From assembly GCF_014495685.1 (NCBI RefSeq), contig NZ_JACTVI010000005.1, positions 62,001-126,000 of the forward strand: a stretch of DNA of 64,000 bases, in the 5' to 3' direction. The notes under the pieces were generated by a model, which was not told the origin of the DNA, did not search any database, and saw nothing but the letters and a program-made list of their open reading frames with translations. This stretch comes from Streptomyces sp. TRM68367. GTDB lineage: Bacteria; Actinomycetota; Actinomycetes; Streptomycetales; Streptomycetaceae. The translations under genes and the position numbers were made by a program. Shown here piece after piece: positions 36,993 to 44,179 of the stretch (the stretch's first letter is position 1; every line of letters begins with the position of its first letter).

Positions 36993-37106
36993 ATCAACGT
37001 CCGTTTGCCAACGGTTGTTTGCCAACACTCGTTGGCCACCGTAGGAGCGCACCTCCGCAGACGTCAACACTTGTTGGCCTACGCCTGTTGGCCTACATTC
37101 GTTGGC
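36993..37106. promoter_or_regulatory. tandem array of overlapping palindromes, 14-bp period (probable TetR operator array)
   Basis: The gap between the monooxygenase and TetR genes is filled by a 16-bp palindromic unit of the form GCCAAC-N4-GTTGGC, repeated every 14 bases so that neighbours share two bases. Units start at 36993, 37007, 37021 (perfect: GCCAACACTCGTTGGC), 37063, 37077 and 37091. The two middle positions, 37035 and 37049, are degenerate and may hold promoter elements. An isolated GCCAAC at 36951 is also in phase. The last GTTGGC (37101-37106) touches the TetR start codon. Confidence 0.8.
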
Positions 37107-37682
37107 GTGCTCGACAACAGACCCCCCGCACCCCGCCGCTCCGACACCACCCGCGCCGCCATCCTCGAGGCAGCCCGCGAGCGCTTCGCCGCCGACGGCT
37201 ACGACCGCGCCACCATCCGCGCCATCGCCAAGGACGCGAGCATCGACCCGTCGATGGTGATGCGCTACTACGGCAGCAAGGAGGGCCTCTTCGCGGCGGC
37301 CGTCGCCGTCGACCTGAAGCTGCCCGACCTGGGAGCGCTGCACCGGGACGAGGCCGGACAGACCCTGGTGTCGCACTTCCTCGACATGTGGGAGGGCAAC
37401 GAGGTGCTCACTGCCCTGCTCCGGGTCGGCGTCACCAACCAGGCCGGGACCGAGCGTTCGCGGGGCATCTTCCGCGACCAGCTGCTGCCGGTCGTGCGCC
37501 AGGTGTGCCCGGACCCCGAGCAGGCCCCCGCCCGCGCCGCGCTCACCGCGACGCAGTTGCTCGGGCTGGCGCTCACCCGGTACGTCCTGCGGTTCCCGCC
37601 GGCCGTGGCGCTGAGCCGCGAGGAGGTCGTGGCGTGGCTGGGCCCGACGGTGCAGCGGTACCTGACCGCGCCGCACCCGTAG
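37107..37682 (+). CDS. TetR-family transcriptional regulator
   Basis: A 191-residue repressor. The N-terminal helix-turn-helix is typical: TTRAAILEAARERFAADGYD then RATIRAIAKDASIDPSMVMR and YYGSKEGLFAAAV. The C-terminal ligand-binding domain resembles TetR proteins with the DUF-type C-terminal domain seen in many Streptomyces regulators. The GTG start directly follows the last repeat of the operator array and has no ribosome binding site, so a leaderless transcript is likely. It probably represses itself and the divergent monooxygenase. Confidence 0.9.
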   Translation: MLDNRPPAPRRSDTTRAAILEAARERFAADGYDRATIRAIAKDASIDPSMVMRYYGSKEGLFAAAVAVDLKLPDLGALHRDEAGQTLVSHFLDMWEGNEVLTALLRVGVTNQAGTERSRGIFRDQLLPVVRQVCPDPEQAPARAALTATQLLGLALTRYVLRFPPAVALSREEVVAWLGPTVQRYLTAPHP

Positions 37683-37701
37683 GTCTCGGCAACACGAAGA
37701 G

Positions 37702-37757
37702 CGCCGCCTCCGGCGTACGTACGCGTACACAGCCGTACGTACGCCGGAGACGGCGCC
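37702..37757. terminator. very long hairpin between TetR and small membrane protein genes
   Basis: A 23-bp stem with one mismatch (beginning GCGCCGCCTCCGGCGTACG) closes a ten-base loop. It lies between convergent genes and probably terminates both. The GTACGTACG portion near the loop is itself self-complementary. Confidence 0.85.
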
Positions 37758-37787
37758 CTCTGGAAAGGTGCGGGGCGGCGCCCTGCG

Positions 37788-38063
37788 TCAGGCCTTCGCC
37801 TTGGCCTTGGTCGTGATGTTGGAGCTGGTCGTGTCCTTCTCCTTGTGCGACTTGTCCCCGATCATCACCAGGCCGGCGATGACCACGAACAGCGCGATCG
37901 GGGTCACGACGAACAGACCCAGCGTCTCGATGACGCTCAGGCCCTTGCCGGGGTCGTCGCCGTCGTCGCGGGTGAGCGCGAACGCGGGGGACGACATGAG
38001 CAGCATCATCAGCGTCGTACCGGCGGCCAGGGCGCCGGCGCGCAGGGCGTTCTTCTTGTCCAC
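37788..38063 (-). CDS. small membrane protein of unknown function
   Basis: A 91-residue protein with an N-terminal signal-like helix (ALAAGTTLMMLLMSSPAFAL), a short acidic loop (TRDDGDDPGKG), and one membrane helix (TLGLFVVTPIALFVVIAGLV), then a Lys-rich cytoplasmic tail ending TKAKAKA. If the signal is cleaved after AFA, a single-pass protein with a short outside segment results. I recognise no domain; similar small proteins are found beside malQ in Streptomyces. Confidence 0.7.
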   Translation of the reverse strand: MDKKNALRAGALAAGTTLMMLLMSSPAFALTRDDGDDPGKGLSVIETLGLFVVTPIALFVVIAGLVMIGDKSHKEKDTTSSNITTKAKAKA

Positions 38064-38141
38064 GGGGCCAAAAGTATCGAACGCCGGGAGGGAGCGCGCG
38101 GCCGGGGTGCCCTAGAAGCCGGGGCCCGCCTCAGGAGTACG

Positions 38142-40244
38142 TCAGTCCGACCGGCGCTCCCGCACCGCGTCGATCAGCGCGTGCAGCCGCGGCGAGGCCG
38201 CCAGCTGCTCCAGCGTCACCGGCCTCCCCGCCCCGTCCGCGATCGGCAGCCGCCAGTTCGGGTACTGGTCCCACGTCCCCGGCAGGTTCTGCGGGCGGCG
38301 GTCGCCGACGCCGTCCGGGAGCCAGATGCCGATCATGCGGGCAGGAGTGTGCAGCAGGAAGCGGTGGACCGCCTGGATCTCGGCCTCCTCGGAGGAGGGA
38401 TCCGTGCCGCCGGTGCCCTGGAGCAGCCCGAGCCGGGAAAGGAGTTCGAGCCACTCCCCCGTGTCGGCGGCAGCCTCCTGGCGCTCCTCCTCCAGCGGGC
38501 GGGTGAGCAGGCCGAGACCGGCGCGGAGGTCGACGTGTTCGCCGGTGAGACGGGCGGCGGTGGGCGGCAGGTCGTGGGTGGTGGCGGTGGCCAGGCAGTC
38601 GGCGCGCCAGCGCTCGGGTGGCAGGGGCCGGCCGTCGCCCTCCCAGTCCCGTTCGAACCACAGCACCGACGTGCCGAGCACCCCGCGCTCGCGCAGCGTC
38701 TCGCGCACGCCGGGCCCGACGGTGCCCAGGTCCTCGCCGATCACCATCGCCCCGGCCCGCGAGGCCTCCAGGGCCAGGATCGCGAGCATGGCGTCGGCGT
38801 CGTAGCGGACGTACGTGCCCTCTGTGGGTGGGTGGCCCTGCGGCACCCACCACAGCCGGAACAGGCCCATCACGTGATCGATGCGCAGCGCGCCGGCGGA
38901 GCGGAACAGGGCCCGCAGCAGCTGACGGTACGGCGCGTAGCCGGAGGCGGCGAGCCGGTCCGGGCGCCAGGGCGGCAGGCCCCAGTCCTGGCCGCGCGCG
39001 TTGAAGGCGTCCGGCGGGGCGCCCACCGACATGCCGGCGGCGAGGTACTCCTGCTGCGCCCAGGCGTCGGCGCCCCCGGGGTGCACGCCGACCGCGAGGT
39101 CGTGCACGATCCCGACCGGCATCCCGGCCTCGCGCGCGGCCCGCTGGGCGTCGGTGAGCTGGGCGTCGGTGAGCCAGGCCAGGCGGCAGTGGAAGTCGAT
39201 CCGGTCCATCAGGTCGGTGCGGGCCCGGGCGGTCTCCGGCGATCCGGGATCGCGCAGGCCGACCGGCCACCGGTGCCAGTCGGAGCCGTGCACCTCGGCG
39301 AGCGCGCACCAGGTGGCGTGGTCCTCCAGCGCCTGCCCCTGCTCGGCGAGGAAGTCGGCGTACGCGGCGCGTCTGCCCGGACCGAGCGGCACGTCCCGCA
39401 GCAGCTCCAGCGCCTCCCGCTTGACCTCCCACACCGCGTCCCGGTCGATCAGCGCGTCCTTCTCCAGCACCGCCCCGCGCAGCCGGCCCGCCCGCTCCAG
39501 CAGGGCCCGCACCCGCTCACGGTCCTCGACGTACGCGAACTCGGGGATGTCCTGCACGCGCAGGTGGACGGGGTCGGGGAAGCGGCGGGAGGAGGGCCGG
39601 TAGGGGGAGGGGTCGGTGGGGGCGCCGGGCACGGCCGCGTGCAGCGGGTTGACCTGGACGAACCCGGCGCCGAGCGCCCGCCCGGCCCAGCTCGTGAGCT
39701 CGGCGAGGTCACCGAGGTCGCCCATGCCCCAGGAGCGGCGTGAGAGCAGGGAGTAGAGCTGGACGAGGAGGCCGTACGAGCGCCCGCGCGGCGTGGGCAG
39801 CCGGGCCGGGGCGACCACGAGGTGGGCCTCGGCGGTGCGCCCGTCGGGGGCGGCGGCCGTCAACCGGTGGACGCCGGGCGGGAGTTGTCCCAGGTCGGCG
39901 CGGGTCTCGCCCTGTTCGGTCTCGACGCGCAGCCGGGTGCCCTCGGGCAGCGCGGCCAGCGCGCCGGGCGTACGACCGCCCCAGCGCACCACCGTCGGCG
40001 GCAGCAGCCGCTCCCGCAGCTCCCGCTCGCGCGCGGCGAGCGCGGCACGCACCGCCTCCGGGCCGGCCGCGACCCCCAGGGCGGCCAGCGCCAGGGTGAC
40101 GGCGGTGACCGAGGCGGTGACCGTACGGTCCTGAGACGGGCTGTAGGAGGTGGCGACGCCGCACAGGCCGGCGAGCCGGGACAGGTCCTCGGGCAGGTCC
40201 TGTGGCGAACTCGGGGGCGGCTCGGCCGGCTGGGGCGCGGTCAT
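38142..40244 (-). CDS. malQ: 4-alpha-glucanotransferase
   Basis: A 700-residue GH77 amylomaltase that transfers glucan chains between maltodextrins in glycogen and maltose metabolism. The catalytic residues are visible: the nucleophile Asp in ALRIDHVMGLFRLWWVPQG, the acid/base Glu in MVIGEDLGTVGPGV, and the transition-state Asp in ATATTHDLPPTAARLTG. The first 160 residues are the extra beta domain usual in actinobacterial and E. coli-like enzymes. It is 20 bases downstream of a small acidic repeat protein gene on the same strand, so the two are likely co-transcribed. Confidence 0.94.
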   Translation of the reverse strand: MTAPQPAEPPPSSPQDLPEDLSRLAGLCGVATSYSPSQDRTVTASVTAVTLALAALGVAAGPEAVRAALAARERELRERLLPPTVVRWGGRTPGALAALPEGTRLRVETEQGETRADLGQLPPGVHRLTAAAPDGRTAEAHLVVAPARLPTPRGRSYGLLVQLYSLLSRRSWGMGDLGDLAELTSWAGRALGAGFVQVNPLHAAVPGAPTDPSPYRPSSRRFPDPVHLRVQDIPEFAYVEDRERVRALLERAGRLRGAVLEKDALIDRDAVWEVKREALELLRDVPLGPGRRAAYADFLAEQGQALEDHATWCALAEVHGSDWHRWPVGLRDPGSPETARARTDLMDRIDFHCRLAWLTDAQLTDAQRAAREAGMPVGIVHDLAVGVHPGGADAWAQQEYLAAGMSVGAPPDAFNARGQDWGLPPWRPDRLAASGYAPYRQLLRALFRSAGALRIDHVMGLFRLWWVPQGHPPTEGTYVRYDADAMLAILALEASRAGAMVIGEDLGTVGPGVRETLRERGVLGTSVLWFERDWEGDGRPLPPERWRADCLATATTHDLPPTAARLTGEHVDLRAGLGLLTRPLEEERQEAAADTGEWLELLSRLGLLQGTGGTDPSSEEAEIQAVHRFLLHTPARMIGIWLPDGVGDRRPQNLPGTWDQYPNWRLPIADGAGRPVTLEQLAASPRLHALIDAVRERRSD

Positions 40245-40264
40245 CCAAGACTCCGGGCGGGCAT

Positions 40265-40591
40265 CTAGGGCGCTGGGCGGTAGAGATCCTGGCGGAACAG
40301 GTCCGGGTACGACGAGTCCATGCCGCTCTCCGGGAAGAAGTCGGGGCAGGAGTCCAGGCCGGATGGGTCGGCGTAGGCGTCGGACTCGCTGGTCAGCGGG
40401 GCGGCGTCGGCGAGCGGCGGCTCGCTGGTGAGGGGGGCGGCGTCGGGCAGGGGCGGTTCACTGGTCAGGGGTGCTTCGGCGCAGGCTCCCTCGGCGCTCA
40501 GGACGCACGCCTGCGCCAGGTCGGGTTCGGCGGACGACTCCGCCGAGGGTTTGGACAGGGTAGGGAGCAGAAGATGTGCCGGTGCAGCCAC
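40265..40591 (-). CDS. small acidic protein with three 12-residue repeats, unknown
   Basis: A 108-residue Pro/Ser/Ala/Asp-rich protein starting at a GTG with a near-perfect AAGGAGG five bases upstream, so it is probably translated. It has three tandem repeats: APLTSEPPLPDA, APLTSEPPLADA and APLTSESDAYAD, encoded by 36-base direct repeats around 40370-40475. Two Cys lie before the repeats (QACVLSAEGACAE) and one after (LDSCPDFFPES). No signal peptide or membrane helix is seen. The layout, leader plus repeated Thr/Ser and acidic units, is reminiscent of multi-core peptide precursors, but no modifying enzyme is nearby. The function is unknown. Confidence 0.6.
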   Translation of the reverse strand: MAAPAHLLLPTLSKPSAESSAEPDLAQACVLSAEGACAEAPLTSEPPLPDAAPLTSEPPLADAAPLTSESDAYADPSGLDSCPDFFPESGMDSSYPDLFRQDLYRPAP

Positions 40592-40793
40592 TAGGGCCTC
40601 CTTGTCGAGTACGGCTACTTGTGGGTCACCGCAGCCCTACCCAGCGGACGCGAGGGCAGACGTGCACAGGCGAACTACGTGGTACTGGTCACATTCTGCT
40701 GGCTCACCCAACCGCCAGGACCGGGTATTTACGACACAACGACCAAGCGCGTCGACACGTTCCCCGGCGCTCCCTGTCCCTGACTATTCACTC

Positions 40794-40818
40794 AGTACAT
40801 GTACTCAGTGCGTACTGA
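40794..40818. promoter_or_regulatory. PadR-type operator
   Basis: AGTACATGTACT is a perfect palindrome (40794-40805), followed directly by the imperfect palindrome CAGTGCGTACTG. The same stretch reads as a direct repeat of ACTCAGT. The site ends four bases before the PadR start codon, so binding would block initiation. An in-frame ATG at 40799 lies in the palindrome and is unlikely to be the real start. Confidence 0.65.
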
Positions 40819-40822
40819 TCCC

Positions 40823-41356
40823 ATGAGCACCCGCCGCATCCTCCTGGGCCTGCTCGCCTCGGGGCCGAGCCATGGCTACGACCTCAAACGGCGCCACGAC
40901 GAACGCTTCCCGCAGGCCCGTCCGCTGGCCTACGGGCAGGTCTACACGACCCTGCAGCGCCTGGTCCGGGACGGCCTGGCGGAGGTCGAGGGCACCGACT
41001 CGGACGGCGGGCCGGAGCGGACGACGTACCGCTCGACCGCCGAGGGGGCGCGCGAACTGGCCCGGTGGGCCGGTGAGATCGCCGCGTCCGCGCCCTTCGT
41101 GACGAACGAGATCTTCGCCAAGGTCGTCGTCTCGATCCTGGCCGACGGAGACCCGGCCGCCTACCTCACGGCCCAGCGTGCCGCGCACATGGAGCGGATG
41201 CGGGAGCTCACGGCGATGAAGTCCGCGAAGGGCGCGGACCTGGCGACCGTGCTCTCGGCGGACTTCGCCCTCAACCATCTCGACGCCGACCTCCGCTGGA
41301 TGACCACGACGGCGGCCCGGCTGACCACCCTGGCCGCGGAGGTCGACGCAGCATGA
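40823..41356 (+). CDS. PadR-family transcriptional regulator
   Basis: A 177-residue winged-helix repressor. STRRILLGLLASGPSHGYDL and RPLAYGQVYTTLQRLVRDGL are the PadR N-terminal motifs, with a YRSTAEGARELARW wing and a C-terminal helical dimerisation arm. Such genes often control a linked ABC exporter, as here: its stop overlaps the ABC ATPase start (ATGA). The exporter gene is truncated, so the regulator may now have only itself as a local target. Confidence 0.9.
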   Translation: MSTRRILLGLLASGPSHGYDLKRRHDERFPQARPLAYGQVYTTLQRLVRDGLAEVEGTDSDGGPERTTYRSTAEGARELARWAGEIAASAPFVTNEIFAKVVVSILADGDPAAYLTAQRAAHMERMRELTAMKSAKGADLATVLSADFALNHLDADLRWMTTTAARLTTLAAEVDAA

Positions 41357-41760
41357 GCAACCCAGCGCCACTCCTGACGGCCCGTGATCTCGCCAAGGCG
41401 CACGGCAGGACACCCGCCCTGCGCGGCGCCTGCGTCGAGCTGCACGGGGGCGAGATCCTCGCCGTCACCGGCGCCAGCGACAGCGGCAGCGGCAGCGGCA
41501 GCGGGAAGTCCACGCTGCTGCACTGCCTGGCGGGGATCGTCAGACCCGACGCGGGGGCGGTGACGTATGCCGGGCAGCGGCTGGACACACTGCACGAGAA
41601 GCGGCTGAGCGAGCTGCGCCGTACCGAGTTCGGTGTGGTCTTCCAGTTCGGTCAGCTGATTCCCGAGCTGACCGCGCTCGACAACGTCGCGCTGCCGTTG
41701 CTGCTGGCCGGGGACGACCGCGCGCGGCCCGGGCGCGGGCCGGCCGCTCGGGGCGTCCGG
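41353..41760 (+). pseudogene. truncated ABC transporter ATPase with expanded Walker A
   Basis: The first 125 codons encode the start of a LolD/MacB-type ATPase: LLTARDLAKAHGRTPALRG, a Walker A region, and the Q-loop RRTEFGVVFQFGQLIPELTA then LDNVALPLLLAGDDRARPG. Walker A reads GASDSGSGSGSGKSTLLH instead of GASGSGKST; four extra residues come from a run of GGCAGC units. After the Q-loop the sequence loses homology and the signature, Walker B and H-loop are missing, as is the permease gene. The open frame continues to 41922 only as an antisense shadow of the MscS gene. Confidence 0.8.
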
Positions 41761-41805
41761 CGGAGCTGCGGTACGCCTGAGCGGCACGGACGGGCAGGTC
41801 CCCGG

Positions 41806-41829
41806 GCCCCCGCGGCAACCTGCGGGGGC
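41806..41829. terminator. hairpin after MscS-type channel gene
   Basis: GCCCCCGC and GCGGGGGC pair around an eight-base loop, 21 bases beyond the end of the minus-strand channel gene. It also lies just after the truncated ABC gene. Confidence 0.65.
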
Positions 41830-41849
41830 GGGGATGTGCGGAGTGGGAG

Positions 41850-42965
41850 CTACTTGGTCACGTTCGCCGGCGGCGTGAGCGGCGAGGCCGCGACCGACTG
41901 CGGGGACGTGCTGCTGGCGTAGGCCGACGGGGCCGCCACGCCCGCCGCCGGGTCGGCGGACTCCGCCTCGTCCGCCGGGACCGGGAGACCGCCGACGATG
42001 GGGATGTCGGCCGCGTCGAGGGCGCGCTTGATGCGCCAGCGCAGTTCGCGCTCCACCGACAGGGCCTTGCCGGGCATCGTCTTCGCCGAGACGTGCATGA
42101 TCATCGCGTCCTGCAGCACGGAGTCCAGGCCCAGCACCTCGACCGGGCCCCACAGCGTCTCGTTCCACGGCTCGTCCTCCGTCATGGTGGCGCCGGTCTC
42201 GACGAGGATCGCCCTGATCCGGTCCAGGTCCTCCGAGGGGCGCAGACTCACCTCCACGTGGGCCGTCGACCAGCCCTGCGAGAGGTTGCCGATCCGCTTG
42301 ACCTCGCCGTTGCGGACGTACCAGATGGCGCCGTTCTCGCCGCGCAGCTTGGTCACGCGCAGGCCGACCTCGATCACCTCGCCCGACGCGACGCCCGCGT
42401 CGATGCTGTCGCCGACGCCGTACTGGTCCTCCAGGATCATGAAGACGCCGGAGAGGAAGTCCGTGACGAGGTTGCGGGCGCCGAAGCCGATCGCCACGCC
42501 GGCGACACCGGCCGAGGCCAGCAGCGGGGCCAGGTTGATCTGGAACGCGGACAGGATCATCAGCGCGGCCGTGCCCATGATCGCGAAGCTCGCCACCGAA
42601 CGCAGCACTGAGCCGATGGCCTGCGAGCGCTGCCGGCGGCGCTCGACGTTGACCAGCAGCCCGCCCAGCGCCGTGCCGTCGACGGCGTGCGCGGTGCGGT
42701 TCATGCGGTCTATCAGCTTGGTGATCGCCCGCCGCACGACCGCTCTCAGCACCCCGGCGATCACCAGGATCAGCATGACCCGCAGGCCGATGGCGAGCCA
42801 TGTCGACCAGTTCTGCTCGACCCAGCCGGCGGCGTTCGTGGCGCTCTCCTGGGCGTCCTGGAACGTGGGCACCTGCGGGATCTCCGACTCCGAGGGTGAC
42901 GGAGACGGCGACGTACCGGCGGCCAGCAGGACAGCGGACACGGCGGACACGGCGGACAGGGACAC
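41850..42965 (-). CDS. mechanosensitive ion channel (MscS family)
   Basis: A 371-residue membrane channel relieving turgor on hypo-osmotic shock. After a short hydrophobic start and an acidic linker there are membrane helices at about 57-80 and 120-145. The pore helix carries the Gly/Ala pattern PLLASAGVAGVAIGFGARNL then VTDFLSGVFMI. The beta domain (DQYGVGDSIDAG, VTKLRGENGAIWYVRNGEV) and the C-terminal cage follow, with a 50-residue Ala/Pro tail. The GTG start has GGAGGT eight bases upstream. It is divergent from the HNH nuclease gene. Confidence 0.92.
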   Translation of the reverse strand: MSLSAVSAVSAVLLAAGTSPSPSPSESEIPQVPTFQDAQESATNAAGWVEQNWSTWLAIGLRVMLILVIAGVLRAVVRRAITKLIDRMNRTAHAVDGTALGGLLVNVERRRQRSQAIGSVLRSVASFAIMGTAALMILSAFQINLAPLLASAGVAGVAIGFGARNLVTDFLSGVFMILEDQYGVGDSIDAGVASGEVIEVGLRVTKLRGENGAIWYVRNGEVKRIGNLSQGWSTAHVEVSLRPSEDLDRIRAILVETGATMTEDEPWNETLWGPVEVLGLDSVLQDAMIMHVSAKTMPGKALSVERELRWRIKRALDAADIPIVGGLPVPADEAESADPAAGVAAPSAYASSTSPQSVAASPLTPPANVTK

Positions 42966-43293
42966 GGCAGGTACCTCCAGTGCAGCGGTCCGCCCGGTCC
43001 GGCGCGGCGGTCGGTTTCCGTGGTCACGGAAAGGTCACCGGACGGGCAGGTCCACCACACTAACGGGGGCACCGTGTGGGGATCGCCCTGTTGTTCGGGG
43101 GAGAAACAGTGCCCACCGGGGGATGAACTGGTGGGATGAACCGTTGAGGATCCGGGGGAAGAATCAGATGTGGTCGAAAACACTCCCAGCCCGTTACCGG
43201 GACATGGTGGCGCTTCCACCAGGCATGAGGGGAGACTGACTACCAGATCGTCCCGGCGCGAGCCACGCGCCGCCGACGCACAAGGAGGCATCC
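42966..43293. other. intergenic region between MscS and HNH genes
   Basis: A 328-base gap between divergent genes. It contains both leaders but no convincing ORF or repeat. GC content drops slightly around 43080-43200. I see no operator-like palindrome. Confidence 0.5.
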
Positions 43294-43830
43294 GTGCCGC
43301 ATGTCCTGGTCCTCAACGCGTCGTACGAGCCGCTCGGCGTCGTACCGCTTCGCCGCGCGCTCGTCCTCGTCCTGGAGAACAAGGCCGTATGCCTTGAGGA
43401 GTCCGGCGCCTATCTGCACAGCGCAACCGTCACTGTCCCCGCACCCAGCGTGGTCCGGCTCAAGCGATTCGTCCGGGTTCCCTATCGGGGGCCCGTTCCT
43501 CTTACCCGGCGGGCGCTCTTCGCGCGCGACGGGGGCCGGTGCATGTACTGCGGTGGCGTCGCAACCAGCGTCGACCACGTCATTCCGCGCTCCCGCGGTG
43601 GCAAGCACGTCTGGGACAACGTGGTGGCCTCCTGCCGTCGCTGCAACCACGTCAAGGCCGACCGCCACCTCGTCGAACTCGGCTGGCGCCTGCGCCACAA
43701 ACCCGCCCCGCCCTCCGGCCTGGCCTGGCGCATCATCGGCACCGGCCATAGGGACCCGCGCTGGCTGCCGTACTTGCAGCCATACGGCGCGGAAGACGCC
43801 ATGGCCCGGATCGACGGCATCTCTGCCTGA
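43294..43830 (+). CDS. HNH endonuclease
   Basis: A 178-residue HNH-family nuclease widely conserved in actinobacteria. The core is RRALFARDGGRCMYCGG, DHVIPRSRGGKHVWDNVV and CRRCNHVKADR, giving the HNH metal site plus two CxxC zinc pairs. The N-terminal half (VLVLNASYEPLGVVPLRRAL) is the usual extension of this subgroup. The GTG start has AAGGAGG upstream. The biological role is unclear; it stands alone without a methylase, so a restriction system is not indicated. Confidence 0.88.
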   Translation: MPHVLVLNASYEPLGVVPLRRALVLVLENKAVCLEESGAYLHSATVTVPAPSVVRLKRFVRVPYRGPVPLTRRALFARDGGRCMYCGGVATSVDHVIPRSRGGKHVWDNVVASCRRCNHVKADRHLVELGWRLRHKPAPPSGLAWRIIGTGHRDPRWLPYLQPYGAEDAMARIDGISA

Positions 43831-43844
43831 CGACGATCCGGGCC
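43803..43844 (+). terminator. terminator overlapping the HNH stop codon
   Basis: GGCCCGGATCG and CGATCCGGGCC form an 11-bp stem around a 20-base loop that contains the stop codon. It is followed by TTCGCATT. Confidence 0.6.
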
Positions 43845-44179
43845 TTCGCATTGCCGCCCGCCCGCTCACGGCACGCACACAGGGGCCGGGGCCGGTGCGG
43901 CCCGCGCCCTCCAGAAAGCGAGCCCCCAGCCCCCGGCGCACCCCGCCCCACCCGCGCAGGCGCCGCAGGCATACAACGCAACCCGCACCAACCCACCCAC
44001 CCACCGCACACCCCGGGAACCGAACCCGTGCTACCGGCGTATTCATGGGCAGGGGTGGGACGCGTGCGGGCGAACCGGCAACCACGCTGCGATCCGATCA
44101 AGAACCAGTGAAGGCCGCTGCGGATGTCAGTCCCGGCGGCGATACTTGCGGCGACGGATGACCATGGGGGAGGTCAGCA
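43845..44179. other. intergenic region upstream of the GlnX-PknG gene set
   Basis: A 335-base gap. The first two-thirds are rich in CCGCACC-like runs without an ORF; the promoter of the seven-gene set should lie in the last 120 bases. I see no clear palindrome. Confidence 0.4.

Noticed and set aside
35475..37682. Rifamycin-associated element upstream of the monooxygenase
   Set aside because: The repeat unit GCCAAC-N4-GTTGGC is unlike the known rifamycin-associated inverted repeat, and a TetR gene explains the site better.
41353..41922. Intact small ABC ATPase
   Set aside because: Homology stops after the Q-loop; the last 50 codons are antisense to the MscS gene, and signature and Walker B are absent.
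43294..43830. Restriction enzyme
   Set aside because: No methyltransferase or specificity gene is linked; this HNH subgroup is a widespread solitary gene.
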